A stretch of 64,000 bases of DNA from Saprospiraceae bacterium (GTDB taxonomy: Bacteria > Bacteroidota > Bacteroidia > Chitinophagales > Saprospiraceae), in contig JAWKLJ010000001.1 of the NCBI GenBank assembly GCA_041392805.1, positions 1,426,001 through 1,490,000 on the forward strand, in the 5' to 3' direction. The position numbers and the translations under genes are program-made. Below, in pieces: positions 8,095 through 16,864 of this stretch (positions are counted from its first letter, which is position 1; each line of letters begins with the position of its first letter). Under the pieces are notes generated by a model. It was not told the origin of the DNA. It made no database searches and saw nothing but the letters and a program-made list of their open reading frames with translations.

Positions 8095-9441
8095 ATGGAA
8101 GCTACCACTGCTACCTTTCCTTTCCTTTCCTACCTCGCCAATACCATCCTGGCCAGAATAGATGACTATTTTGGAGCCGAATCCAGAAAGGCCTATCCTC
8201 CTTTGCCTACATTGAATGGTACGCCCTCTAAACTGAACGAATTTATCAAAGAGCATAAGCTTAAAGAGGAAGATATTCTCTTGTTGCTTATTGCCTTGGC
8301 GCCTCATATACAACCTACTTTTTTCGAAGCCATTATTTCCGAAAGAATTCCAAACGAAGGTAACTTTCCTGATTTTGGCGGCGTCCGAGGAAAGCAATTT
8401 AGAGGCATTATTCCCACCGGAGAGACAGCCGTTTTTATTATTGGTGGCGGAAAATTGGAAGAGCGGTTTAAAGTCCAGGAATTATTTAATGCAGACCACA
8501 TTTTTTACCAAAAAAAGGTGCTATGGCTGGAAGAACCGCCACCTGGTGAACCTCGCATGAGCGGAAAAATTATAATGGCTAGTGAATATGTTGAGCTTTT
8601 TACGACAGGTAAAGTTTCACCCCCCCACTTTAGCGCTGCCTTTCCCGCCAAGTTGATTAAAACGGAATTGAGTTGGGAAGACCTAATTATTAATAATGAT
8701 ATTAAAAAGCAAATACAAGACTTACAAAACTGGGTACTTTATAATGATATTTTGCTCAGAGACTGGGGGATGGCAAAACGGATCAAACCAGGCTATACTG
8801 TTTTGTTTTATGGACCTCCCGGGACTGGTAAAACCATGACAGCAAGTCTTTTAGGGAAATATACTAAAAGGGAAGTCTATCGAATTGACCTCTCTACTGT
8901 TGTATCCAAATACATAGGTGAAACAGAAAAGAATCTATCCAGTTTATTTGAACGTGCGGAAGATAAAAATTGGATTCTCTTCTTCGACGAAGCGGATGCG
9001 CTCTTCGGCAAGCGCACCAATGTCCGGGACGCTCATGATAAATACGCCAACCAGGAGGTCTCTTATCTTCTACAACGTATAGAAGACTTCAATGGAATGG
9101 TTATCCTGGCCTCCAATTTCAAAAACAACATTGACGACGCTTTCATGCGGCGTTTCAATGCCGTTATAAAGTTCCCTGTACCGGATCGATTCGAGCGTGA
9201 AGAAATTTGGCGGCGCTCTTTCCCTTCCCAAATTGGTTTCGAAGTAGATCAAAAAGGAGTCATGATTGATTTGCCTAATATCGCTGGCAAATATGAACTT
9301 TCAGGGGGGCATATTATTAATGTGGTACAACACGCCTGCCTAAAGGCATTAGCCAAAAAGGATGTTTTTATTCATTGGAATGATATCCTGGATGGCATTC
9401 GATTGGAGTTTGAAAAAGAAGGAAAGATTTTCCAGGATTAG
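8095..9441 (+). CDS. AAA+ ATPase of the eCIS/DUF4157-associated type
   Basis: 448 residues. An N-terminal domain (1-190) without recognised motifs precedes one AAA+ module: Walker A G240-PPGTGK-T247, Walker B FFDEADALF (D298/E299), sensor-1 region ASN341, and an arginine pair R352/R353 in FMRRF as the likely finger. The architecture matches ATPases encoded in contractile injection system loci, thought to assemble, disassemble or load the particle. It starts 26 nt after the DUF4157-Tlde1 gene, so the two are probably co-transcribed. It is shorter than the Afp15/Pvc15-type ATPases, with only one ATPase domain. ATPase function is secure; the link to injection particles rests on the neighbourhood. 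Confidence 0.88.
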   Translation: MEATTATFPFLSYLANTILARIDDYFGAESRKAYPPLPTLNGTPSKLNEFIKEHKLKEEDILLLLIALAPHIQPTFFEAIISERIPNEGNFPDFGGVRGKQFRGIIPTGETAVFIIGGGKLEERFKVQELFNADHIFYQKKVLWLEEPPPGEPRMSGKIIMASEYVELFTTGKVSPPHFSAAFPAKLIKTELSWEDLIINNDIKKQIQDLQNWVLYNDILLRDWGMAKRIKPGYTVLFYGPPGTGKTMTASLLGKYTKREVYRIDLSTVVSKYIGETEKNLSSLFERAEDKNWILFFDEADALFGKRTNVRDAHDKYANQEVSYLLQRIEDFNGMVILASNFKNNIDDAFMRRFNAVIKFPVPDRFEREEIWRRSFPSQIGFEVDQKGVMIDLPNIAGKYELSGGHIINVVQHACLKALAKKDVFIHWNDILDGIRLEFEKEGKIFQD

Positions 9442-9471
9442 TTTGAGGTTACCCACGCTTTCTTATCTTTG
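9442..9471 (+). promoter_or_regulatory. Consensus Bacteroidota promoter
   Basis: TTTG (9442-9445), an 18-nt spacer, then TATCTTTG (9464-9471): a full match to the -33/-7 consensus TTTG and TAnnTTTG. It begins directly after the stop codon of the ATPase gene. The expected transcription start, 5-8 nt past the -7 element, falls on the ATG at 9477, implying a leaderless mRNA for the kinase-like gene. Confidence 0.7.
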
Positions 9472-9476
9472 ACCAA

Positions 9477-10034
9477 ATGATACCCATCATAAAACAGTTG
9501 CACGATCAAATGAAAAAACGCTATCCCCGAACATTATCGGCAGGTGCTAATAATGTCGTTATCGTTCTTTCCGATAGAGAAGTTGGCAAACTTTACACCG
9601 GAGACACTCGTTCAGACATAGGCTCCGAGGCGGAAAAGATGAAGTTTGCCAATCAGGTTAACGATCTGGTGGTGAAATTTGTGCGCCTGGATATCAGTGA
9701 AGAAATGGACGCGGATATGTTAGTCATGGAACGATTGTACCCATTGGATTACAGAGCATACGAATATGGAAAGAGGTTATTGATATTTGATGTATTTGAA
9801 GACGAATTGGCTGCTTTGCACAAAGCCGGTTTTGTGCATCGGGACCTACAACGGCCATCTGAAATGCCGGGCTTTCCTTTTGATAATATTTTTCTGACGG
9901 AAAAAGGCATCCGCCTAATCGATGTGGGAATCTCTGCTATTAAATCCCAGGTCGGGGATCGCCTTTTCGATCGTTTTGTCGAAAAAGAAAGGGAGGAGTT
10001 AGAGGAATTCAGGGCATTTTTTCTGAATAGATAA
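9477..10034 (+). CDS. Small protein-kinase-like protein
   Basis: 185 residues with a minimal set of kinase-like motifs: VGKLY with K38 as a candidate ATP lysine, E51/E53, the catalytic loop H121-R-D123-L, N137, and D149-V-G151 in the place of DFG. Only the core is present and there is no clear glycine loop. The distance from catalytic Asp to Asn is 14 residues rather than the usual 5, because of an insertion (QRPSEMPGFPF). It therefore resembles the atypical, RIO/lipopolysaccharide-kinase-like side of the superfamily. It lies between the AAA+ ATPase and the subtilase and has its own consensus promoter that seems to start at the AUG. The substrate is unknown. Confidence 0.7.
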   Translation: MIPIIKQLHDQMKKRYPRTLSAGANNVVIVLSDREVGKLYTGDTRSDIGSEAEKMKFANQVNDLVVKFVRLDISEEMDADMLVMERLYPLDYRAYEYGKRLLIFDVFEDELAALHKAGFVHRDLQRPSEMPGFPFDNIFLTEKGIRLIDVGISAIKSQVGDRLFDRFVEKEREELEEFRAFFLNR

Positions 10035-10245
10035 TGTGGGGAGTTTAGGGCTGAGAAATAGCTAGGGTAGTTTAATCTTGAGTATTGCAGGGGTAGTTTA
10101 AAGGTTGGGGCCGAGGGGATGCCCTTTGAATGTCCCCAGGAATAAACATACAACAACCCCCGGCGTCCCAAGAAAATAAACCTTACCTCCCCTCAACCAT
10201 CATCCAGAAAATAAACCTTAAACCTAAATCATATAATAACAACCC

Positions 10246-12276
10246 ATGCCCACTCCAACCCACCTCTACCGCGGCCAACACCTCATCCCCCTCGAAAAAG
10301 AACCGGATTTCTTTACCGCCATTCTCCCGTCCCAACAAGTGGCGGCGGAGGTGAGCCAGATGAATGAAGTGCAGGACCTCAAGCGAGTCTTCGACAAGGT
10401 GTATAAAATCCGAACCCGCGATTTTCAGCAAGAGGATGTAATGGCTATTCTGCGGAACAGCCAGCGACTGGAATGTGTTTGCCACCATGCCTACCGACCG
10501 CTAGGTGACCCTGGCACGCGTTATTACCTGACGGATAAAATTGTACTGGGTTTTGAGCAGGGGTTGACTATCCGACAGAAGGAGGGGGTATTGGAACGAA
10601 ACGGACTGAAATTTCTAAAGTCTTATGATTCCTTGCCGGATGTCTATTTGTTGGAAGTGACGCTCTCGGCAGGCAAAAACCCCTTGAAGGTGTGTATGGA
10701 TTTGACGGAACAGCCGGAGGTGCGCTTTGCCGAACCCAATTTGATCAATCGCTATGAGTCTTTTCATACGCCGACGGACGATTTGTTCCGTCTGCAGTGG
10801 CATTTGCGGAGCAAGGACGATGTGGAGTTGGTCGCTGGGGCGGATGTGGGAGCAACCCAAGCTTGGGATATCCAAAAAGGTAGCCGAGATGTCATCGTAG
10901 GCATCCTGGATGATGGCTTTGACTTGTTCCATCCCGATTTTCAGGGACCTGGAAAGGTCGTCGGTGCGCGTGACTTTGCGGATAATGATTTTTCGCCGGA
11001 TCCTTCGGCGGCGGCAGGTGACTTCCATGGGACGCCTGTTGCGGGGGTAGCGATAGGGGAGGAGAATGGCCAGGGAATTGTCGGTGCTGCGCCTGGTTGT
11101 GCTTTTATGCCCGTCCGCTTTAATTTGAGCGCGGATGATAATATGATGTTTGAGTTATTCGAATATGCGGGCCGACGAGCGCATATTTTGTCCAATAGCT
11201 GGGGGCCAGTGCCCGTCTTTTCACCCTTATCCTCTTTGCAGTATGAGCAAATGAAAACCCTCGTGGAATCTGGCGGCCCAGATGGAAAAGGCTGTACGAT
11301 TTTGTTTGCAGCAGGCAATTATAATGCGCCTTTGCTGGATATGGATAATACTGCTTTCGAATGGCGGCACCCAACCCAGGGCATACGGGTAACGCGCGGG
11401 GCGATCCTGAATGGCTATGCAGCGCATCCCCATGTCATCGCAGTGGCAGCGTCTAATAGTTTGAATAAAAAATCAGCTTACAGCAATTGGGGAAAGGAAA
11501 TCAATGTTTGCGCCCCAAGCGACAACTGGCATCCCCTCAATCCGCAGGTTCGCCTCCCCGGTCGCGGCATCTGGACAACCGATAATGAAGCTTCTGGTCT
11601 TGGCTTCAGCATCGATAGCCGCTACACTGGCCGCTTTGGTGGAACCTCCAGCGCCACCCCCCTGACGGCCGGCGTGGCTGCCTTGGTCAAAAGCACCAAC
11701 CCAGCCTTGACAGCCCTGGAGATCAAAGAAATTCTCCAAAACACTGCCGACAAAATTACAGACACCAATCCTGATCCCGTCCTCGGTCAACAAAAAGGCA
11801 CCTATGATGCCACAGGTCATTCCGAATGGTTTGGTTTTGGGAAGGTAAATGCACACCAGGCAGTGTTGGCCGCCCAGGCTAGCCTTCCCACGCCTGCCCC
11901 CATTGAGGCGCCTGGCGAAGAAGACCCCATGCCATCTCCTATAGCCACGAAGGCCGGTGCTCCCATCCGGATCGTGGCCGCCTTGGTGAATCCAAAGGGC
12001 AAAGAGACGGGCGCCGAGACTATCTCCCTGTTAAATGTGTCTGATAAAGACATCGATCTGGATGCCTGGCAAATAAAGGACAATCGAGGTCGAGTGGATA
12101 ATATTGCCAATGTCTCCATCCCTAGCGGCGTGATGTTAACCTTTATTTTGAATAATGTAAAATTGACAAATTCGGGTGGAAACCTACAGTTAATTAGTCC
12201 TGACGGACAAGTGGTAGAGGCCGTGAGCTATACGGCCAGCGATACCCCTAAAGAAGGCTGGCTGGTGAAGTTTTGA
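10246..12276 (+). CDS. Subtilisin-like (S8) serine protease with C-terminal lamin-tail-like domain
   Basis: 676 residues. The catalytic triad is visible as D222 in GILDDGFD, H261 in FHGTPVAG and S468 in GGTSSATP. Residues 1-170 resemble a pro-region. After a proline-rich linker near residue 550, the last 110 residues (LLNVSDKDIDLDAWQIKD to the end) look like a lamin-tail-type beta sandwich. There is no signal peptide and no T9SS sorting domain, unusual for a Bacteroidota subtilase, so the enzyme either acts in the cytoplasm or leaves by another route. It follows the kinase-like gene on the same strand after a 211-nt gap with no clear element. Processing of DUF4157 cargo is an attractive but untested role. 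Confidence 0.9.
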   Translation: MPTPTHLYRGQHLIPLEKEPDFFTAILPSQQVAAEVSQMNEVQDLKRVFDKVYKIRTRDFQQEDVMAILRNSQRLECVCHHAYRPLGDPGTRYYLTDKIVLGFEQGLTIRQKEGVLERNGLKFLKSYDSLPDVYLLEVTLSAGKNPLKVCMDLTEQPEVRFAEPNLINRYESFHTPTDDLFRLQWHLRSKDDVELVAGADVGATQAWDIQKGSRDVIVGILDDGFDLFHPDFQGPGKVVGARDFADNDFSPDPSAAAGDFHGTPVAGVAIGEENGQGIVGAAPGCAFMPVRFNLSADDNMMFELFEYAGRRAHILSNSWGPVPVFSPLSSLQYEQMKTLVESGGPDGKGCTILFAAGNYNAPLLDMDNTAFEWRHPTQGIRVTRGAILNGYAAHPHVIAVAASNSLNKKSAYSNWGKEINVCAPSDNWHPLNPQVRLPGRGIWTTDNEASGLGFSIDSRYTGRFGGTSSATPLTAGVAALVKSTNPALTALEIKEILQNTADKITDTNPDPVLGQQKGTYDATGHSEWFGFGKVNAHQAVLAAQASLPTPAPIEAPGEEDPMPSPIATKAGAPIRIVAALVNPKGKETGAETISLLNVSDKDIDLDAWQIKDNRGRVDNIANVSIPSGVMLTFILNNVKLTNSGGNLQLISPDGQVVEAVSYTASDTPKEGWLVKF

Positions 12277-12654
12277 TGTAGGGCGGTAGGGCTAGGGAGT
12301 AAGACACGCTGAACAGGGCTTTTTTTTAGACGTAGAGTTATTGGAGGGGTGGCTTGAGTTTTTTTTGAGGATGTGTAGGTGTATTGGAGGGGTGGGGCAA
12401 GCCCCAGCGACACAGGAGGCATTGACATTGCCATTGAAATCCCCCCAACCCAGCCCACCCAATCCCATCGGGATTGACCCTCGGTAGAAAAGGTGTAAAA
12501 AGCCCGTAGCGGCGATATTTTTTTTTGGACGTAGAATTATTGGAGGTGGAGAGGTAGTGGAGGGTTGGCTTGAGTTTTTTTGGGGATGTGTAGGTGTATT
12601 GGAGGGATGGGGCAAGCCCCAGCCATTGCCATTGAAATTGTCATTGCCATTGAA
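12277..12654. repeat. Repeat-rich intergenic region (R2, R3 and R1 fragments)
   Basis: No gene. Two copies of an R2-related block (ACGTAGA.TTATTGGAGG, then GGCTTGAGTTTTTTT, then GGATGTGTAGGTGTATTGGA, ending GGGGCAAGCCCCAGC) start near 12327 and 12527. The block ending contains the inverted repeat GGGGC/GCCCC. Between them lie an R1-tail fragment (12408-12445, GACACAGGAGGCATTGACAT) and an R3 block (12463-12512, CCATCGGGATTGACC and GGTAGAAAAGGTGTAAAAAG). The same motifs recur at 26.65-27.42, 48.75, 50.3 and 52.45 kb. Confidence 0.75.
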
Positions 12655-12780
12655 AGCGCAGCGATGTAGCTGGAGCTACAGGCGAACTTGGAAGTGACAA
12701 GTTCACGAGCTGGAGCTCGTTCACGAGCGGCTTAGGAGGACAACGGCGTGGCGGCGCAGCGACACAGGAGACATTGAAAT
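12655..12780 (+). repeat. R1 dispersed repeat, copy A
   Basis: About 125 bp. Conserved order: GCGATGTAGCTGGAGCTAC (hairpin GTAGCT-gg-AGCTAC), then a spacer, then ACGAGCTGGAGCTCGT (7-bp hairpin, loop gg), then CGGCTTAGGAGGACAA, then GGCGTGGCGGCG, then CGACACAGGAGACATTGAA and a hexamer-like tail of ATTGAA/ATTGCC units. This copy is the most diverged of those in the window. Confidence 0.85.
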
Positions 12781-12813
12781 TTTGATTGCCATTTTAATTT
12801 TGATTGAAATTGC

Positions 12814-13023
12814 CTACGCCCGTTTAATCTCTGGCATTTTGCATTCCTCATCCGGTCTTTTACCGCAAACGGTGCATTCGCCGATTTCGCTTTTCAACAT
12901 TGGGTTGTTGGTGGCGCAGGTACCTCTGAATTCGTTTCCAGTAAAAATATGTCGAATATTAATCAAGGCAAAAGAGACAATAAATATTCCGAAGACCACG
13001 GCTAAAACATATAAAAATTCCAT
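12814..13023 (-). CDS. Small membrane protein with Cys motifs, NqrM-like
   Basis: 69 residues. One N-terminal membrane helix (MEFLYVLAVVFGIFIVSFAL) is followed by RGTCATNNP, then CTVCGKRPDEEC. The layout of a single helix then a G-T-C and a C-x2-C/C cluster resembles the NqrM (DUF539) family of Na+-NQR maturation proteins, thought to deliver iron to the complex. A ribosome binding site (AGGAAA) lies about 7 nt upstream of the ATG. It is divergent from mazG. An overlapping plus-strand frame of 114 codons is judged non-coding. Family assignment is tentative, but coding status is well supported. Confidence 0.65.
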   Translation of the reverse strand: MEFLYVLAVVFGIFIVSFALINIRHIFTGNEFRGTCATNNPMLKSEIGECTVCGKRPDEECKMPEIKRA

Positions 13024-13208
13024 AATAGTATTTCCTTTTTTTTTGCTGGCAATTTTGGTGTACCATTGCCAGGGATGGTTCTTTTTATTACTAATGAAAC
13101 AAGCTAAGGGTGAATTTGGTTATTGATTAAGGTGCGTAAAATTATATTTTGTCGGGCTGGCAATCTATTTTTGTGCCTGAAGCGCAAAAATACGCTAAAT
13201 CACAATTA

Positions 13209-13967
13209 ATGGAGCAAAAAACAGCAGCTTTTGGTCGTCTTTTGGAAATTATGGATGAATTGCGGGAAAAATGTCCCTGGGATCGAAAACAAACCCTGCA
13301 AAGTTTACGTAACTTAACCATAGAAGAGACCTACGAACTAGCAGATGCCATTCTGGAGGAAGACCTAGATGGGATCAAGGAGGAAATAGGCGATTTGATG
13401 CTTCACATGGTATTTTATGCTAAAATTGCGGAAGAAAAAGGGGCCTTTAACATGGCTGATGCCTTGCATGCCGTTTGCGAAAAGCTCATCCAGCGCCATC
13501 CCCATATTTATGGAGACGTCAAGGTGGAAAATGAGGAGCAGGTAAAGCAGAATTGGGAGAAGCTCAAATTGAAAGGCGGCAAAAAATCTGTGCTTGCAGG
13601 GGTGCCGCGAACCCTGCCTGCAATGGTTAAAGCCTATCGGATGCAGGAAAAGACCAAACAAGTCGGTTTCGAATGGGAAAACAGTGCGCAGGTTTGGGAA
13701 AAAGTGGAAGAAGAAATAGCAGAATATAAAGAAACGCTCCAGTTGGAGATGAGCCAAGAGAAAAAAGAAGAAGAATTTGGCGATGTTTTGTTCTCCTTAA
13801 TAAATTATGCTCGTTTTCAAGGAATTGATCCAGAAACAGCCTTAGAACGGGTCAACCAAAAGTTTAAAAAACGGTTTGAATATATAGAGTCCAATGCTAC
13901 GAAAAGTCTCGAAGAAATGAGTCTGGCAGAAATGGATGAATTGTGGAATGAAGCCAAGGGCATTTAA
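13209..13967 (+). CDS. mazG: Nucleoside triphosphate pyrophosphohydrolase MazG
   Basis: 252 residues from ATG 13209; the frame extends upstream to a TTG at 13149, but homologues start at MEQK.AFGRLLEIMDELRE. MazG hydrolyses (d)NTPs to NMP and pyrophosphate, clearing non-canonical nucleotides, and can lower ppGpp. Two MazG domains are visible. The first has KCPWD.KQT and the metal-binding EEx12-28EExxD type pattern (EETYELADAI then EEIGDLMLHMVF). The second has EEEIAEYKE and EEEFGDVLFSLINYARF. Length is usual for the duplicated form. The bifunctional nuclease gene follows on the same strand. Confidence 0.95.
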   Translation: MEQKTAAFGRLLEIMDELREKCPWDRKQTLQSLRNLTIEETYELADAILEEDLDGIKEEIGDLMLHMVFYAKIAEEKGAFNMADALHAVCEKLIQRHPHIYGDVKVENEEQVKQNWEKLKLKGGKKSVLAGVPRTLPAMVKAYRMQEKTKQVGFEWENSAQVWEKVEEEIAEYKETLQLEMSQEKKEEEFGDVLFSLINYARFQGIDPETALERVNQKFKKRFEYIESNATKSLEEMSLAEMDELWNEAKGI

Positions 13968-14081
13968 TGGTGATTTTTACTACTTTTGTGCTCTTTTTTA
14001 AAGAATTTGAATTTTTCTGATTTAGTTGTAAATTACTGTGTATTCAAAGGATATTTATTCCTTTTAATTTTTTCGGACTTT

Positions 14082-14672
14082 ATGAAAAAAATACCTTTAG
14101 ATATAGTAGCCCTTTCTCATAGTGTACCTCAGTCTCAAAACTTTGCAGTTGTTTTGGGAGAAAAAGAAGGCATTCGCAGGTTGCCTATTGTCATTGGCAG
14201 TTTTGAGGCCCAAGCTATTGCCGTAGCGATGGAAAGGATGAATCCCAATCGGCCCCTAACACACGACCTATTTAAGAACACCCTTGAAACCTTCAATATC
14301 AGTCTCAAGGAAGTGATTATCAATAATTTATTGGATGGCATTTTTTATGCGCGACTGATTTGTCTGAAAGATGGTGAATTAATAGAGGTTGACTCCCGAA
14401 CCTCAGACGCATTGGCACTCGCGGTCAGGTTTAAATGCCCTATTTTTACCTATGAATTCATTCTGGACGCGGCAGGCGTTGTCATTGATGAAAATGAAGA
14501 AGCCGCTGCGGTAGAAACAGAGGTCAAAAAAGCAACACCCAAGTATAGTTCGCTTTCTTCCTACTCTGTGGAAGATTTGTCCCAATTACTGGATGAAGTC
14601 CTGGCAGAAGAAAATTATGAGCGGGCAGCTGAAATCAGGGATGAAATCAATCGCCGAAAGGATAAATCTTAG
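14082..14672 (+). CDS. Bifunctional nuclease family protein (DUF151) with UVR domain
   Basis: 196 residues from ATG 14082 (MKKIPLDIVALSHS); the longer frame back to 13986 adds an unlikely leader. The bifunctional nuclease (BFN) domain spans 1-125 with VVLGEKEGIRRLPIVIG and VDSRTSDALALAVR. The last 35 residues, VEDLSQLLDEVLAEENYERA, are a UvrB/UvrC-type UVR helix pair, a common Bacteroidota fusion. Family members bind or degrade nucleic acid with little specificity; the physiological role is unsettled. A TACTTTTG element at 13981-13988 could be its -7 box, giving an approximately 85-nt leader. The gene converges on ltaE with a 1-nt gap. Confidence 0.9.
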   Translation: MKKIPLDIVALSHSVPQSQNFAVVLGEKEGIRRLPIVIGSFEAQAIAVAMERMNPNRPLTHDLFKNTLETFNISLKEVIINNLLDGIFYARLICLKDGELIEVDSRTSDALALAVRFKCPIFTYEFILDAAGVVIDENEEAAAVETEVKKATPKYSSLSSYSVEDLSQLLDEVLAEENYERAAEIRDEINRRKDKS

Positions 14673-14673
14673 C

Positions 14674-15696
14674 TCAACTTATGCCTTTTAAAATACTAAT
14701 CGTCTGATCGACCATCTCCTCTGTGACATCCAGGTGTGTCACTAGTCTGACTGCCTGTGGGCCAAAAGGAGATGCATTGATGCCCTTCTCGGCTAATTTG
14801 GCTACAAAAGCCGCTGCTGTCCAAGGAGCTTTTACTTCAAAAATGACAATATTGGATTGTACAGGCCTGACCTCACTTACATAAGCTAAGTTGGCTAAAA
14901 CCATTCCTATCGCCTTTGCCCTACGGTTGTCTTCCCGCAGGCGCTCCACTTGGTGGTCGAGGGCATAGCTACCTGCTGCTGCTAAAAAGCCCGCTTGACG
15001 CATCCCCCCTCCCATTACTTTTCTGAATCGCCTTGCCTGCCGAATAAACTCCTGGTCTCCGATGAGTAAAGACCCGACGGGCGCGCCCAATCCTTTGGAC
15101 AAACAAATGGAGACGCTGTCAAAAAGTGCTCCAACAGCTTGTGTTGATTCTTTAGTTTCTACCAAGGCATTAAACAATCGTGCCCCATCTAAATGAAGGC
15201 GTAATCCTTTCTCCTGGCAAAGGTTTCTGATAGGTGCGATCTCATCGAGGGTATAATAACTGCCACCTCCTTTATTACAAGTGTTTTCCAAAACAACCAA
15301 TTTGCTGATCGGAAGCCAATCGAATACCGGCTTGATGGCAGCCTCTACCTGGTCGGCCGTAATTTTACCATTCGTACCTTTTATCAGGTTCATACTTACA
15401 CCGGAATGGAAGGCATATCCGCCGGTTTCGTATTGATAAACATGAGAATATTCATCACAAATGACTTCATCCAGCGGTTGTGTATGTACTTTAATAGCTA
15501 TCTGATTGGTCATTGTCCCCGATGGGCAAAACAAAGCGGCAGCCTTACCAAATAGCCTGGCTGCTTTTGCTTCCAGGGCATTAATGCTAGGGTCCTCGCC
15601 AAAAACATCGTCGCCTACCTTGGCCTGCATCATGGCTTCCAGCATTCCAGGAGTGGGTTTCGTGACGGTGTCACTAATTAAATTGATCATAGTCAT
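14674..15696 (-). CDS. ltaE: Low-specificity L-threonine aldolase
   Basis: 340 residues, PLP-dependent fold type I. The enzyme cleaves L-threonine and L-allo-threonine to glycine and acetaldehyde. Visible: ISDTVTKPTPGM at the start, the PLP aspartate in LHLDGARL (D170), and the Schiff-base lysine K201 in CLSKGLGAPVGS. Length matches the family. It is probably co-transcribed with dapF, which ends 35 nt upstream on the same strand. Its 3' end meets the bifunctional nuclease gene. Confidence 0.95.
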   Translation of the reverse strand: MTMINLISDTVTKPTPGMLEAMMQAKVGDDVFGEDPSINALEAKAARLFGKAAALFCPSGTMTNQIAIKVHTQPLDEVICDEYSHVYQYETGGYAFHSGVSMNLIKGTNGKITADQVEAAIKPVFDWLPISKLVVLENTCNKGGGSYYTLDEIAPIRNLCQEKGLRLHLDGARLFNALVETKESTQAVGALFDSVSICLSKGLGAPVGSLLIGDQEFIRQARRFRKVMGGGMRQAGFLAAAGSYALDHQVERLREDNRRAKAIGMVLANLAYVSEVRPVQSNIVIFEVKAPWTAAAFVAKLAEKGINASPFGPQAVRLVTHLDVTEEMVDQTISILKGIS

Positions 15697-15731
15697 TCGT
15701 TACGTTACTATTCTTGGTTCGTTTAATCAAA

Positions 15732-16526
15732 TCAAATAGCTATTTTCCCCTGAAATACCTGCGTAGCGGGGCCACACAACCAAATATTCTTAAAACCCGT
15801 CTCTTCTACTTCGAATTTCACCATCAATTCCCCTCCTTTTGCCAGGATGTCAATTTGTTGAGTACCTTGGTTTTCTGCCTTCTCGGTTTGCAAATAGGTG
15901 GCCAGGGCCGCTGCGGTCACCCCTGTTCCACAAGAAAGTGTTTCGTCTTCTACACCGCGCTCATAGGTTGCTACGGCGATGCCATTTTCCACAGTTTGGA
16001 CAAAGTTCACATTTGTTCCTTCGGCTTTGAAACGATTCGAATAGCGAATGCGTCGCCCTTCCGCCACCACATCCAGGCTGGCAACATCTGCCGAAAAGGT
16101 CACATAATGCGGAGAACCTGTATTGAGGTAAAAGTAATCTTGTCCCTGTTCGATAGTGGCTACATCTACCATTTTTAGCTCTATCCAACCGTTGGCTAAT
16201 ACCTTTGCTTCGTGGGGTCCATCTACTGCGATAAAGCGGCAGCTATCCCCTATAATGCCTAAAAAATGGGCAAAAGCAACGATACAGCGGCCGCCATTGC
16301 CACACATGCTCCCTTCATAACCATCTGCATTGAAATAAACCATTTCGAAATCAAAATCATCCTTGTTTTGCAATAACATCAGGCCATCGGCCCCTATGCC
16401 AAAACGACGGTCACATAGCTTTTGAATCAGAGCATGATTTGTGCGGTCTAACTTAGTTCCTGTTCTATTGTCAATGATGACAAAATCATTGCCGGTTCCT
16501 TGGTATTTGAAAAAGGGTATTTCCAT
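15732..16526 (-). CDS. dapF: Diaminopimelate epimerase
   Basis: 264 residues. It interconverts LL- and meso-diaminopimelate, supplying lysine and peptidoglycan precursors. The two catalytic cysteines are in C75-GNGGRC and SC199GTGVTAAAL, and the N-terminal F.KYQGTGNDFVIID motif is intact. Two-lobed pseudo-symmetric length is normal. It lies between a small membrane protein gene (68 nt upstream) and ltaE, all on the minus strand, consistent with one transcript starting near 16860. Confidence 0.96.
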   Translation of the reverse strand: MEIPFFKYQGTGNDFVIIDNRTGTKLDRTNHALIQKLCDRRFGIGADGLMLLQNKDDFDFEMVYFNADGYEGSMCGNGGRCIVAFAHFLGIIGDSCRFIAVDGPHEAKVLANGWIELKMVDVATIEQGQDYFYLNTGSPHYVTFSADVASLDVVAEGRRIRYSNRFKAEGTNVNFVQTVENGIAVATYERGVEDETLSCGTGVTAAALATYLQTEKAENQGTQQIDILAKGGELMVKFEVEETGFKNIWLCGPATQVFQGKIAI

Positions 16527-16594
16527 CTATTTTTGCTTTTGCTTTCTGGGTGTTTTTTACGTGCGGGGGGTTATCGACCCGATTCATCGGGGTG

Positions 16595-16819
16595 CTACTG
16601 AGGGACCGCCAGCTTTTCGTTCTCCAAAGGAGGCTTGGGTGCTGATTCTTCTATTGGATCCACGGCGGGTTCTTTCATGGTCATCATGCGAATAAATAAA
16701 ATGGCAAACATAAATAAAATAAAACCCAAACCAATGAAGGAGTTTCGCCAACCCCAAATGTTTCCAATATATTCACCATCAAAAGGGTCTTTTTTGCTTT
16801 CTGTTTCAGTATGACTCAT
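16595..16819 (-). CDS. Small single-pass membrane protein
   Basis: 74 residues. An acidic, polar N-terminus (SHTETESKKDPFDGEYIG) is followed by one membrane helix (WRNSFIGLGFILFMFAILFI) and a proline-rich tail. No family is recognised. It is the first gene of the dapF-ltaE direction. The helix and its position behind a good promoter support it being real. Function unknown. Confidence 0.6.
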   Translation of the reverse strand: MSHTETESKKDPFDGEYIGNIWGWRNSFIGLGFILFMFAILFIRMMTMKEPAVDPIEESAPKPPLENEKLAVPQ

Positions 16820-16864
16820 GTTGATTTCAACTTATTGTTATCATATTTGTTGTTAATTCGGCTA

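Noticed and set aside
12782..13126. 114-codon plus-strand frame
   Set aside because: It overlaps the minus-strand small membrane protein, whose helix plus Cys pattern and ribosome binding site are much more convincing; the plus frame begins in the R1 tail.
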